From Zingiber officinale (lineage: Eukaryota > Streptophyta > Magnoliopsida > Zingiberales > Zingiberaceae), in assembly GCF_018446385.1 (NCBI RefSeq), contig NC_055991.1, positions 101,105,712 through 101,169,711 of the forward strand: DNA of 64,000 nt, written 5' to 3'. The notes below the pieces were generated by a model. It made no database searches. It was not told where the DNA came from and worked only from the letters and a program-made list of their open reading frames with translations. The translations under genes and the position numbers were made by a program. Below are positions 35,483 to 46,705 of this stretch, in pieces; the stretch's first letter is position 1; every line of letters starts with the position of its first letter.

Positions 35483-38400
35483 ATGTCGAACGACGCTGCA
35501 TGGTCGAGCAGGATGGGCGGGGAGCGCGCGGGAGGAAATGGCGGCGCCGTGGGCCACCGGCCGCCGCGGCGACGCTGGTGGAACCGCGAGATCCTTGTTA
35601 TGTTAGAAGGTAAGCGAGCGGTAGAGGCGCGGGACAGGGATCCCTTTGTCGCCGTGCCGGCGGAGACGAAATGGGAGGCTGTGTCATCCTACTGCCGCCA
35701 AAAGGAGGTGTACCGGAGCTCAGAACAGTGTCGTAGGCGGTGGGGTACACTGATGAACGGTTACAGAAAGATACGGGCGTGGGAGACGAGGGACGGTGCG
35801 GCCGCTGGCAATTCCTACTGGACGATGGGAAGCCAAGAAAGGAAGGACCGGCGGCTGCCAGGGATATTCGAGGGCATGTTGTATCGCATTCTTGAGGCAG
35901 ACGTGGAGTCTGACGGCAGGGTCGGTGATGTTGGAGAGAGGATGCAAGAAGACGAAGAGGAAGATAACGAGGATGGGGCGGAGGCGTCCTTCTCTAGCAA
36001 TCAAGATGCAACAGAGAGTGGATCTTTCTCCTATGCCGATCAGGTGAATGTGATAAAGGACCTGCCGTCGCCAATTGCTGCCACGCCAATATCAAGTAAT
36101 TACCTACATCTGGCTCGTATTTAAAGGCCTTTTTTTTTAAAAAAATAAAAAATAAAGATTTAATCTCTCATCAGGGCTGGAATTTCTGTGCTTGTTGAAT
36201 TCGAAATGCTTTAGGTTTTTTCTTAAAATGTTTGTCAACTAGATTGTTCATAAACTGTTCCTGTGTTGCTTGCAGTGAGAAAATTTGAGCCATCTCAACA
36301 GGAGTTCGCTGATCCTGGTATGTCCTTTGATATCATTTAAGGCTCTGTTGTACTATCCTGGCATCTTGTTGATTAAAAGTTGTTGGTGAGTTGGGAGAAG
36401 TTAGGGAGGCAATTGTTGTGATGGAGGTAGAAAGAACTGGAAGCCAGAAAGGTTTACTAATTTGAGAAATACCAAAACATCAAAGAACTTAATTGCAACA
36501 GGAACTCTACTTTTAAGTGAGTAATTCTGACAAGGAAGCATGGTTCCTTACATAATGACGTATAACTCAAAATTGCCAACACGTGCTTATTGTAGGCTTT
36601 CCTACTCACGCCTACCACTCAATGAGTTAAAAGATCATTATATGCTGTTACCCAATTAATAATCTTTCCTAAGACTGATTATGCCACACAATTGTATGAA
36701 TTTTAGTCATGGAAATGCTCTGGGAAAGATATCAGGCTGCACATTTGCCTTGCTTTCGATCTTATTGTTCTTGGCTTCTTGAATTACGATACTTGATATT
36801 GCAGTATGTTTAGTTTGCACTTTTGCTTGAAAGTTGGTTTTGTCATTGCATTTGCTTTTAGATTTTCCTTGTCCATTTTGCTCTCTTTCTTGTTGTAACC
36901 TTGTTTTGAACCAAATCAATGACTGGATCAGATTGTGGGGTGACTGAATCAGTAATGTCATCTGGAAAACCTAAGGAAAATAGAGATAGAGAAAATTTTA
37001 AAATACCCTTGAAATCCTAGAAAGGATAGTTGGTGTTGGTTGCAGAGGAACATGCTAGTAGTAAACTAGAAATATAAAGAAGATTGTCCAATATAGATTT
37101 GTGGAGGAGAGTAACCCAAACAAATGTTGCAGCAACAATGTAATCGCAACAACTAGTTACTGTGTTGTTGGAACTTAGAGATTGAAAAGGAGGAGACCAT
37201 GGATGGTAACTAAGAATGTCACTATACGCCTGCACCAAATGCAAGCCAAGAAAAGGTGTCATAACATTTGCACAATACATTAGCACCAAGTTTTCTCAAT
37301 GCATTGATTTTAAAAAATCAATGTTGTTAATGGTGTCAACATTCCTTTCTTCGTCAAAAATCTCTATATAAATCTCATTCGATGCGCAAAGAGTATGTAA
37401 GGGAAATATGCACGAGTCTTGTTCTATAAATTTCTCCTTTTTCTTTATTTGTGGATAAAGTTTGAAGTATGGTCTAAGAGGGTTTCATCTTTGTATGTTA
37501 CTGGTGAAGCCATATTTGGGTTGTACCTTTGGAATCTAGGGCGCTGCTGCGCTGCTCTGCATACAAGGTCAATTTTATTTGATGCAATTTTATTAATATT
37601 CATTTTATTAGATCTAAAATGTATCTTCTTTTTATTGTTTGTTAAATCTTAGTAAAATACCTAAATTTTGACAACAGTAGTGTGCACTGGTATTTAATGC
37701 CACAATCACACAATAAAGATTACTACTAATCTAAAAACAAATTGTATTAAGCCTTGTGCATGACAAGTTGTGTGAGGCTATTGGCAGTGTACTTCTGTTT
37801 TCCACTTGATACACGGAAATTGTTTCTATATTCATATGTCACCAAGCCAATGTTTTTGCGGGATTAGGGAAACTTTAATAGAACTTATACAACTTATATT
37901 AATAACTTTAATCAACTCCTAGTTAGAGTAGGAATAATCTAAATAGACTTAATTAAATCCTAATAAAATTATCACATTAATTTATTAATTACCATATAGG
38001 AGTGCCTCCATCCAATATTTTTTTTAAAAAAATATTTTTATATATTTTTAATATTTATGTTAATTTTTTTTAATTAATATATTTTATATTTTAAAAAAAA
38101 AACTGAAATCATATTGACGCGGCATGATACGGTACGAAAACGGATCGTTCCAATCATAGATCGAAACTCTGATACGGCCCAAGATTTTAAACCAGGCTTT
38201 TATCAATCATTCTTTGGCTTTTGATGGATTAGCAATGTTACATTTTTCATAGTTATCTTGTCTGTCTTTCATGGATTTCACTAGAAAGTGTATACCTCTC
38301 TTCATCATCTTCTTCATAGGGACATGGTTGAAAAACAGAAATGTAGCGAAATTTATTTTGCATCTTCATTAAACTTAACATACCAAGCCTAAGTTGGAAT

Positions 38401-39866
38401 TGTAGTCCAAGAAATTCTTTCAATCTGATAGGTTGTCTAGTTGCTCATATATTGTTACTAATTAGTAAGGATACAAAATCACTAATTTATTTTTTCTGGT
38501 ATTTAACCTTCAATGTTAACAAAAACTCAAATGTACTGTCTTGAACTTCGAGATGGGGAAGGTTTTGCATTGGTGAGGGTTTCAACATGCTTTTGCTTTG
38601 TCTTAATCAAAACTCAATTCTACTTGGACTATGCTTTGATACTAGTAGCAACTTTGATGGAGCTAGGAGGAATTCTTGAAGAATTGAATCAAGGACTAAT
38701 GTGGAAATATCAGATGACCAGGGACTATTTCAACTGTGCTCTACTTAATGACTTTATGTCGGACTTATTGCTCACACAAGGAAGGATGACAGGGTTTCCT
38801 ATTATTTTGGGAGGAAGAGGAAGGTGCAGGGGTTACCAAGGAGGGGCAATGCTGGTCGTGCGCAATGATTTTTTTTAGCACTGAGTGATGATGGGACAAC
38901 TTCAGCGGAGCATGGATGTGGGCAAGGTTGCTCATAGGTTGAGCATGAGATGTCCCTAGGCATCAGGGGGGAGGGGAGCAGGTGAAGCACAACCAGGAAG
39001 TGGGGCACCAAGAGCTTACTTGTGGCTCGCAAGAGAAAAGAGGTAGACAAGATGCTAAGGTTCTTGGGTGAAGGGGCTTATGCAAGATCAGAAAAGATAT
39101 GGAGAGGGGATGGTCTCAACTCCAGTTCCACTATATTAAGTTGAAACAAGTCCAATTCAACTCCAATTTGAACTCAAGTAAACTAAGATCAAGCTGTAGA
39201 TGTTCCATCCATTACATGCTTATCTAACCCCCAAAGCAAGCTCAAATAGGAACCAAATAACACTAAATCAGCATCTAATCACTGTGGTTAAGCAGTAAAA
39301 CCTCTAAATGTATGTAACAATGCAGTTAAGATGGTTGTGTTTACTTTCATAACCTTGTGATGGCATGAAGCTCCTCATTTGTGAAACAGAAACCACACAT
39401 CCCACTCAACTGTTCTCTTTGTATTACCAATTGTAAAAAGCCAACTTCACATCCATTTAATTCTTTGTTTTCACAACCCTACATAGTACATTATGATTCA
39501 CTGAAAAAGTAGTAATCTATGGCTCTGCAATAAAGAGTAAATGAGTCAGGAACTAACGATATGGTTGAATTTTGGATCTCAGGAATTACAAAGGATGAGC
39601 AGCCAACTAATGATTCTGAAAATAAATCACCACAGCAAGGAAGAAAGCGTCATCGAACTTCACAAGATGAAGTAATAAACAACAATCCTTACAGGAAACT
39701 AATTGAAGTCTTAGAGAGGAACAACACGGTGATTATGGCACAACTTGAAGCTCAAAAGCTTAACATTCAGCTGGACAGAGATCAAAGGAGGGAACAAGCT
39801 GACAGACTACTCACCATCCTTGACAAAGTTGCTGATGTTCTCGGAAAATTTGCAGATAAGCTGTAA
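35483..39866 (+). CDS. Trihelix (GT/SANT-like) transcription factor, ASR3-like
   Basis: Three exons join in frame: 35483-36095, 36276-36317 and 39583-39866, with GT-AG borders, giving 312 residues and a stop at 39864. The N-terminus is Gly/Arg-rich. The trihelix DNA-binding domain spans about residues 28-105, with the three helix signatures RRRWWNREILVMLEGKR, KWEAVSSYC and QCRRRWGTLMNGYRKIRAWE. It is followed by YWTMGSQERKDRRLPGIF, a segment characteristic of the ASR3-type subfamily, then an acidic stretch (about 158-170) and a C-terminal helix (YRKLIEVLERNN onward to the end) predicted to be a coiled coil for dimerisation. It would act in the nucleus as a DNA-binding regulator. Arabidopsis ASR3 represses immune genes, but that role is only an analogy here. 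Start chosen: the first ATG of the open frame; an in-frame ATG at 35513 is possible. The very GC-rich first exon fits monocot genes. It is the only intact host gene in the window. Confidence 0.87.
36318..39582 (+). other. 3.3-kb second intron of the trihelix gene
   Basis: It starts GTATGT and ends TTTTGGATCTCAG. AT-rich, with A/T homopolymer stretches at about 38010-38105. A segment around 38880-39060 is more GC-rich and may be an old insertion. No coding feature was recognised; the open frame at 38513-38878 has no known motifs. Confidence 0.75.
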
Positions 39867-40480
39867 ATAACTGATACAAGGATGTGGGAAGGATTCAATG
39901 GTTGGCAAAGCTAAAGAATCACATAATCCCTAGTTTTACTGCATTGTTAAGGAGCAATACATTTTCTCAGAGAACCTTTTGTTTTACTCAATCATGGTTA
40001 ACACGAAATAACATTCTTTTGTTAGTATTAATTCTCTGAGCTGACAAAGATAGGCTGATGAAGTAAATCAACAATGGCTTCCTGTGTCAACATATTTGGT
40101 TCATTCATTATTTAAATTGTTAACTTTGCTTATTTCAACTTGATTCACATGTTAACCGATTAAATTTATTATTACTTTTTAAATGTAGTATTTTGGTTTC
40201 TAAAAAGGGAATCTTGGTGTAATAATATAATTGTTGCTGTATGATTTGAAAGTCATGGATTCAAATCGTGAAAATAATCTTTTGAACAAATGGATACAAT
40301 ATGTCGTAAATAATAAGCATAGAATCAGGGATGCCTTATGAAAATACATAGTTAAATTAGTCAACCTTCTTCCACTTGTGTCCTGGCAGAGAAACAATTT
40401 CTTGTATACGGAGTCAAATACATGTAGTGATAGGAGAACAATAAAAATACTTGCATAACTATAAAAAATTTAGACACGTC
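39867..40480 (+). other. 3' flank of trihelix gene with a SINE-like piece
   Basis: Noncoding. At about 40215-40320 the order GTCATGGATTCAAATCGTGA, then ATCTTTTG, then GGATACAATATG resembles the tRNA-related body of plant Au-type SINEs (box-B-like GATTCAAATC). It is decayed and lacks clear ends or target copies. Confidence 0.4.
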
Positions 40481-41217
40481 GTGCATCCACATCAATTTTT
40501 CTATTATTATATCTAAAATTTAGAATAAATAACTCACTTTATTAAATCTAGACAATTATTTTTCACTACATATTACATCAACTACCCTAAAATTTTCATC
40601 ATCCTTAATTTTGATTATTATATTCTCTTTCTTCTATTTTTTTTTATTATTATATTTATGGAATAAGTGAAAGGAGAGAGATTGAAAAGAATGAGTGGAA
40701 GGAGAGAGATTAAAAAGAAATATTATTTTATTTTTAAGGTAGATGTTTCATTCCCTAAATTTAGGAAATCACTATTCATCAAATCTAAATTTAAGAAATG
40801 GATAGGGTAGTTGATGCAAAAGTTTTTTAGCTACCATATCCAAAATTTAGGGTAAAATCTTTGGATAGAGTTGTTGGATCGTGAAAGTCGATAGGGGGGT
40901 GAATATCGATTTAAAACTTTTATCGAGAGATTACGTAGCGGAAAATGTATAAGCGAAAAGAGATAACAACGCACACAGTTCGATTTACTTGGTTCGGAGC
41001 CTGTGTCGACTCCTACTCCAAGGCCGGCACACAAGGGTGTTTTCGATGGGCAATTCACTAGCAATTCGTAAATTATTACAAACTAAGTACAATTGCTTTA
41101 AAATAAAAGTATACCAACGAGAACAGGGAATTAAAAGAAGAGCGTCGTTAGAAGAGCGTCGCAGCGTCGGAAGAGCGTCGCAGCATCGCAGGAGCACAGG
41201 AGAGTAGTTCTTGAGTT

Positions 41218-42269
41218 TGTTGGTGCAGTTAGCACTAATGGTTTAACCCAGGTTTTGATGAATGATAAAATAGGTTAAGTTAGTTTTGTTGTTAATCTAA
41301 CACTCTGACCGAGTGTGCAGGCGAAGTTCAGACAAGTCGACGGGCTGACCGGATGTCTGGTACGAAGCCTAGCTAGGTCGACGAGCCGACCGGATAGTTG
41401 GCACGAAGTCCAAATGGGTTGAAGGGCTGACCGGACATTTGGCATGAAGTCCAGCTATGTCGACGGGCTGACCGGATAGCTGGCACGAAGTCCAGATTGG
41501 TCGAAGGGCTGACCAGACATCTGGCAAGTAAGTAAAGGTAAGTCACTGGAGGGGAATGACTGTGAGGGCACGTTCCCGGGAAGGGAACTTAGGCGTCGAT
41601 CCAACTTAGATCCATTTCGAAAATCTAAGTTGAGATCGTGACTAGATTCCGATCTCGAAAAAACGGAATCTAAGTCATACTCTTTATGTTAAAATTATAA
41701 ACTATGCTAATACTTTATTTTATAGGATATATATTATATATTTGCCTCGGACTAACCTTGTCTTGCAAGAGAAGGAGTTTCTGGAGAAAGGTGGTCCGGG
41801 CGCCCGGAGGAAAATTTTATCCTGATCGCGGCGTCGACACGCGGAGCTCGCTGGTTGGGCCTACTACGTCACACGAGGTCGCCTGGAAGGGATCCGGGGC
41901 GCCCCGAGCCTCTTATATAAGGAGGGTCAAAGGCGGAGCTAAAAAAAACAACTCAGAATTGACAATCTGCTTCCTCGTGCTCCTGCGACGCTGTCGACAA
42001 GCTTTCCTTTTCTGTTCTAATTTTTTTTATTGTCGGTAATTTTCTTTATTAGCAATCTTGTACTAAATTTGTAATCTATATTCGAATTGCTAGTGGATTG
42101 CCCAACGAAAGTACTCAATGAGTACGAGCCTTAGAGTAGGAGTCAACACAGACTCCGAACCAAGTAAAAAGATTCTGTGTTAGCGTTGCATTTACTTTTT
42201 CGCTGTGCTCACTCTTTTCGAAAGATTTCGATATTCACCCCCCCCTCTATCGACTTTCACGATCCAACA
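41218..42269 (+). repeat. 5' LTR of the gag-only SIRE-like element
   Basis: This is 1,052 bp, TGTTGGTGCAG...GATCCAACA, with a TATA box TATATAA at 41914-41920. The five-unit hairpin array is at about 41325-41525. Compared with the 3' LTR it lacks about 57 bp of GGCGCCCGGAGG-type repeats near 41805. Confidence 0.93.
41325..41525. repeat. Hairpin array, 5' LTR copy
   Basis: Five units of about 41 nt with stems CAGAC/GTCTG, CTAGCTA/TAGTTGG (imperfect), CCAAATG/CATTTGG, CCAGCTA/TAGCTGG and CCAGAT/ATCTGG around a conserved GTCGACGGGCTGACCGGA-type loop. It lies in U3, about 400 bp upstream of the TATA box. Confidence 0.9.
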
Positions 42270-42271
42270 AG

Positions 42272-42283
42272 TGGTATCAGAGC
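42272..42283 (+). promoter_or_regulatory. tRNA-iMet primer binding site
   Basis: TGGTATCAGAGC lies 2 nt after the 5' LTR, complementary to the 3' end of initiator tRNA-Met as in most plant copia elements. Confidence 0.93.
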
Positions 42284-42535
42284 CGGTACCGCTCTGATTT
42301 GGTGCAACCACCAATCAGACAAGGGGGTGATCTGTTTTAAAAAAATTTTCTTTCGAATTTCAGTTTTTCGTATAATTCCAAATTGGTATTATTACCTTTT
42401 TGGAAATTTCTTTCCGTTGTAATTAAATCTAAATTGGTACAACACCAATTTAGTTTTTTTTATTTCTTCCCACACTACTAATCCAAGATCAAATCTTGGA
42501 ACCACTCTTGTTTGTTCTCCTGTGTGCAGATTAAA

Positions 42536-44203
42536 ATGTCACAGCTTGAGGGCTTCAGCACAATGAGACCTCTCCTGTTCAACGGGGATGATTTATCATA
42601 CTGGAAGAAATGGATGGAGGTGTATCTCAAGACGGATTTCGACAAGTGTCTTAGCGTCACAAAAGCCTACAAACCGCCAGTTGACAACTCCGGAAATCTG
42701 CTTGATCCAGAACAATGGACGGCAGACATAAAAAAGAAAGCGTTGACGGAAAACAAGGCGATCAACACGTTACAATGCGGATTGACAAGGGAAGAGCTGA
42801 ACCGGGTAGGACCGCACCAGAACTCTAAAGAGCTATGGTACAAATTGATCGAGCTACACGAAGGCACCAGTGACACAAAGGTAACGAAACGAGACCTGCT
42901 ATTAAATAAAATATTTAATATAAAAATACATGAAGGAGAAACGGCGAGTCAGCTGCACGCGAGGATCAAGGATATCCTCAACGGGCTCCACGTAATAGGT
43001 CATCAGATGGAAAACAGAGACCTAATCAGGTATGCATTAAACGCGTTTCCACGCAACAATTTGTGGGCATCTATCGTGGATGCCTACAAAATCTCTAAGA
43101 ACTTATCAAAATTTAAATTAGATGAATTATTTTGTGAATTAGAGTTACATCAGCAGACTAACGCTGGAGGCAAGAAAGGTGTTGCGTTATTTGCATGTTC
43201 CTCCAAAGAAAAGAAGAACAAGCCTGAACCTGAAGAAGATTCTGACCAAGATTCCGAAGATGAAGAGCACCTGGTAAACTTGGTAAGGAAGATGTTCACC
43301 AAAAGGAAGAGAAGCTTCAGCAAGAAGGACCTTCAGAAGATCAATTCTCCAACAGAATCAAAGAACGTGACATGCTTCGGAAGCAACAAGAATGGGCACT
43401 ACAAGAACGAGTGTCCAAGATTGAAGATCGACAAAACGAAGCCGACCAAAAAGAAGGCCCTCAAAGCGACGTGGGACGACTCCTCGGACGAATCGGAGGC
43501 CAAAAATCAGAAGCACCAGAGCCATCTCGCGCTGATGGCCCGCGAAGCAGAGTCGGAAGACGAATTAGAAGATGGGTTCGAACCCGAATCGAGCCACGAG
43601 TCCGTACTCATTTCCGAAAGTTCCAAAGAGGTATACCTAACTTTAAATCGAAAGTTTTTTAAAATTATTTCTTTCTTAAATAATAAATTAGTTAAATTAG
43701 AAAGTGAAAACAAATTACTCCTTGAGAAGAATCAAAACCTCAAGGAACAAATTGTAAATAATAATCCAACTCAAGATTTAACACTTGAGGAGGAGAATCT
43801 ATCACTAAAATTCGAAATTAATAATTTAAAAGAAATGTTAGAAAAATTTACAATAAGATCTAAAAACTTAGATCTAATTTTAAATAATCAAAAAGCATGT
43901 TATAACAAAATCGGACTTGGATACAAGTCAAACTCAAATAAAACTTTTAAATCATTAATAACCCAACACAAACCAATGAGTAAAGCCTGGGTTCCGAAAG
44001 CGTGTTTGATCACGCAAGTAGGACTTAGCCAATATTATATCCCTAAAGATAAAATATATTACGTAAAGTCAAATAAACCAGAATACAAACCTAAACCAAA
44101 AAATTCAATATCTAAATATTTTAAAACTCACCAAAACTTAGACTATCATCAAGTAAATTATAACTATAAAAGAAATAGACATAAACCTAGAACTAAAAAT
44201 TAA
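42536..44203 (+). CDS. Copia Gag (SIRE-like), open and full length
   Basis: The frame of 555 codons starts at the ATG at 42536 (MSQLEGFSTM); an upstream extension lacks an ATG. N-terminal motifs are LLFNGDDLSYWKKWMEVYL, PEQWT, and the UBN2/Gag-like core with KELWYKLIELHEGTSDTKV and RDLLLNKIFNIK. An acidic linker (EPEEDSDQDSEDEEH) follows. The zinc knuckle reads CFGSNKNGHYKNEC, so the second Cys is Ser. The C-terminal third has a long coiled coil (KLVKLESENKLLLEKNQNL onward) and a basic tail. It would assemble the cytoplasmic particle and package RNA. It is uninterrupted although the element has no pol, which suggests the Gag frame was kept under selection until recently. The altered knuckle may weaken RNA binding in this copy. 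Confidence 0.88.
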   Translation: MSQLEGFSTMRPLLFNGDDLSYWKKWMEVYLKTDFDKCLSVTKAYKPPVDNSGNLLDPEQWTADIKKKALTENKAINTLQCGLTREELNRVGPHQNSKELWYKLIELHEGTSDTKVTKRDLLLNKIFNIKIHEGETASQLHARIKDILNGLHVIGHQMENRDLIRYALNAFPRNNLWASIVDAYKISKNLSKFKLDELFCELELHQQTNAGGKKGVALFACSSKEKKNKPEPEEDSDQDSEDEEHLVNLVRKMFTKRKRSFSKKDLQKINSPTESKNVTCFGSNKNGHYKNECPRLKIDKTKPTKKKALKATWDDSSDESEAKNQKHQSHLALMAREAESEDELEDGFEPESSHESVLISESSKEVYLTLNRKFFKIISFLNNKLVKLESENKLLLEKNQNLKEQIVNNNPTQDLTLEEENLSLKFEINNLKEMLEKFTIRSKNLDLILNNQKACYNKIGLGYKSNSNKTFKSLITQHKPMSKAWVPKACLITQVGLSQYYIPKDKIYYVKSNKPEYKPKPKNSISKYFKTHQNLDYHQVNYNYKRNRHKPRTKN

Positions 44204-44739
44204 ATTAACGACCAACAATTCAGGGGGAGACTCCAGAATAGCTGACACCTCCAAAACTAACCTACCCGGCAGGGTAACCCTAACCAACCTACCCGATAGG
44301 GTAATTAGGACTAATTAAAAAGGGTTCAAGTTTAACTTGAAAAATGGTACTGGTGAAATTTTGGATGATAGTACGTTAGGGAAGCTTAGTCTATGCATGT
44401 CTAGGAAGATATGGCTTCGACCTGGTGCATTTGGCTAAGTGGAACTAACCGAAGCTACCCTTTATGGATCCTAACCAGTTAGACCAAGGTTTTGTACTAA
44501 GCCCAGTGGATAGGACTATTTGGAAAACCTCGAAGGCATGGTTACTCTAATGATGTCCAAGTGACTCACCATAACCCAGAAGTTTATCTAGAGAGCGCCT
44601 ATTTGTTGAACCCAAAGCTAAACCTGAATCTGACACAAGTTAAAACCAAACCTTAAAATTGAACCTAACTAATCTCACAAAATAATAGGATTCACTGATT
44701 GAAAACATAAATCGGGTGAGATGACTAAGAACCCAATTA
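44204..44739 (+). other. Post-gag remnant
   Basis: Stop-rich sequence follows gag, with the duplicated motif CCTACCCGGCAGGGTAA / CCTACCCGATAGGGTAA (able to form hairpins) and noncoding text to the start of the AT-rich block. It probably marks where pol was lost. Confidence 0.5.
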
Positions 44740-46440
44740 AATTTAAATTAAAAATTTAAAAAAATTAAATTAAATTAAAAATTTAAAATTAAAAATTAAA
44801 AATTAAAAAATTAAATTAAATTAAAATTTTAAAATTTAAAATTTAAAATAAAAAATTTAAAATTTAATTAAAATTTAAAAATTAAATTAAAATTTTAATT
44901 TTTAAAATTAAAAATAAAAAATAAAAAATAAAAATTAAATTAAAATTAAAAATCAAAATTAAAAATTAAATTAAAATTAACCTTATTTCATTTAATTTAA
45001 TTTTTTTTAAACTAAAATCTTATTTTAATTAACTTAAATTTTTTTCTTAAAAATTTATTTTAAAAATTAACATAATTTTTTTTAACTTAAAAATTTTATT
45101 TTCAAAATTAACTTAAATTTTTTTAACTTAAAAATTTATTTAAAAATTTACTTTAAAAGTTAAACTTAAATTTTTTAACTTAAAAATTTATTTTAACAAT
45201 TAAACTTAAATTTTTTTTAACTTAAAAATTCATTTTAAAAATTAAATTAATTTTTTTAAACTTAAAAATTTATTTAAAAATTTACTTTAAAAATTAAACT
45301 TACATTTTTTAACTTAAAAATTTATTTTAAAAATTAAACTTAAATTTTTTTAACTTAAAAATTCATTTTAAAAATTAAACTTATATTTTTTTTAACTTAA
45401 AAATTTATTTTACTTAAATATTTATTTTAAAAATTAACTTAAATTTTTTTTTTAACTTAAAAATTTACTTTAAAAATTAAAATTAAATTTTTTAACTTAA
45501 AAATTTATTTTAAAAATTAAATAAATTTTTTAACTTAGAAATTTATTTTAAAAAATTAAATTAAATTTTTTTTTAACTTAAAAATTTATTTTACTTAAAA
45601 ATTTATTTTGAAAATCAACTTAAATTTTTTTTTTAACTTAAAAATTTATTTTAAAAATTAACTTAAATTTTTTAACTTAAAAATTTAATTTAAAAATTAG
45701 CTAAATTTTTTAACTTAAAAATTTATTTTAAAAATGAAACATAAATTTTTTTTACTTAAAAATTTATTTTAAAAATTAAACTTAAATTTTTTTTAACTTA
45801 AAAACTTATTTTAATTAAAAATTTATTTTAAAAATTAACTTAATTTTTTTTTAACTTAAAAATTTATTTTAAAAATTAAAATTAAATTTTTTAACTTAAA
45901 AATTTATTTTGAAAATTAACTAAATTTTTTAACTTAAAAATTAATTTTAAAAATTAAACTTATATTTTTTTTAACTTAAAATTTTATTTTACTTAAAAAT
46001 TTATTTTACTTAAAAATTTATCTTAAAAATTAACTTAATTTTTTTTAACTTAAAAATTTATTTTGAAAATTAACTTGAATTTTTTTTAACTTAAAAATTT
46101 ACTTTAAAAATTAAACTTAAATTTTTCTTTAAACTTAAAAATTTATTTCAAAAATTAAACTTAAATTTTTTTACTTAAAAATTAAACTTATTTTTTTTTT
46201 AACTTAAAAATCTATTTTAAACTTAAATTTTTTTTTTTCTCAAAAATTATTTTAAAATTAAACTTAATTTGTTTTTCTTAAAAACACTTTTAAAAATCAT
46301 TTTAATTTCAAAAATATGGTTAACCTAAATTTTTGGTTACTCAAAAACCTTTTCAAAAATTCTTTTTAACTTAATTTGTTTACTCAATTTTTTTTCAAAA
46401 ATTCCTTTTAACTTAAATAATTTTACGTTAAATTAAAAAA
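44740..46440 (+). repeat. AT-rich degenerate tandem repeat, 1.7 kb
   Basis: Almost entirely A and T. From about 45000 a unit of roughly 40-60 bp built of TTTTAACTTAAAAATTTATT and TTAAAAATTAAACTTAAAT recurs some thirty times with length variation. The first 250 bp is a simpler AAATTTAAAATTAAA mix. No coding content. It separates gag from the second gene. Confidence 0.85.
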
Positions 46441-46705
46441 AATCGAAGCCCGAGTCAAAAACCAAGGGCGGGCGCTCCTGGTATATTGACCCGGGGCACC
46501 CGGAAGGGACTTCAGGCGCCCCGCCCCACTTGACCCCAGGCACCCGGAACACTCTATATAAGAGGGGCAACGGGCGCCCCTTCTTTTGCACCTTATCTCC
46601 TTCACTCTCACCAAGTTCTAACCAAACTTTATTGCGAGAGCGATTAAAATCAAAATTTTCTACTGCGAATCAACCAAGGTCGTTATTTCTAAATAATATT
46701 TTGCG
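46440..46705 (+). promoter_or_regulatory. Internal promoter-like segment before second gene
   Basis: An abrupt GC-rich island after the AT-rich block has several GGCGCCC/CACCCGGA motifs like those before the TATA box in this element's LTRs, then TATATAAG at 46555-46562, about 145 bp upstream of the ATG at 46706. The resemblance to LTR promoters is visible; promoter activity is inferred. Confidence 0.6.

Noticed and set aside
35720..36004. Antisense frames within exon 1 of the trihelix gene
   Set aside because: GC-rich coding DNA commonly opens the opposite strand; the plus-strand domain is unambiguous.
38513..38878. 121-codon frame in the trihelix intron
   Set aside because: No recognisable domain, AT-rich codon use, and it sits inside an intron with good borders.
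42512..42535. Upstream extension of gag
   Set aside because: The extension begins with a TTG codon; the first ATG is at 42536 and matches the usual Gag start.
43372..43662. Alternative frame overlapping gag
   Set aside because: Shadow of the gag frame in Glu/Arg-rich sequence, with no motif of its own.
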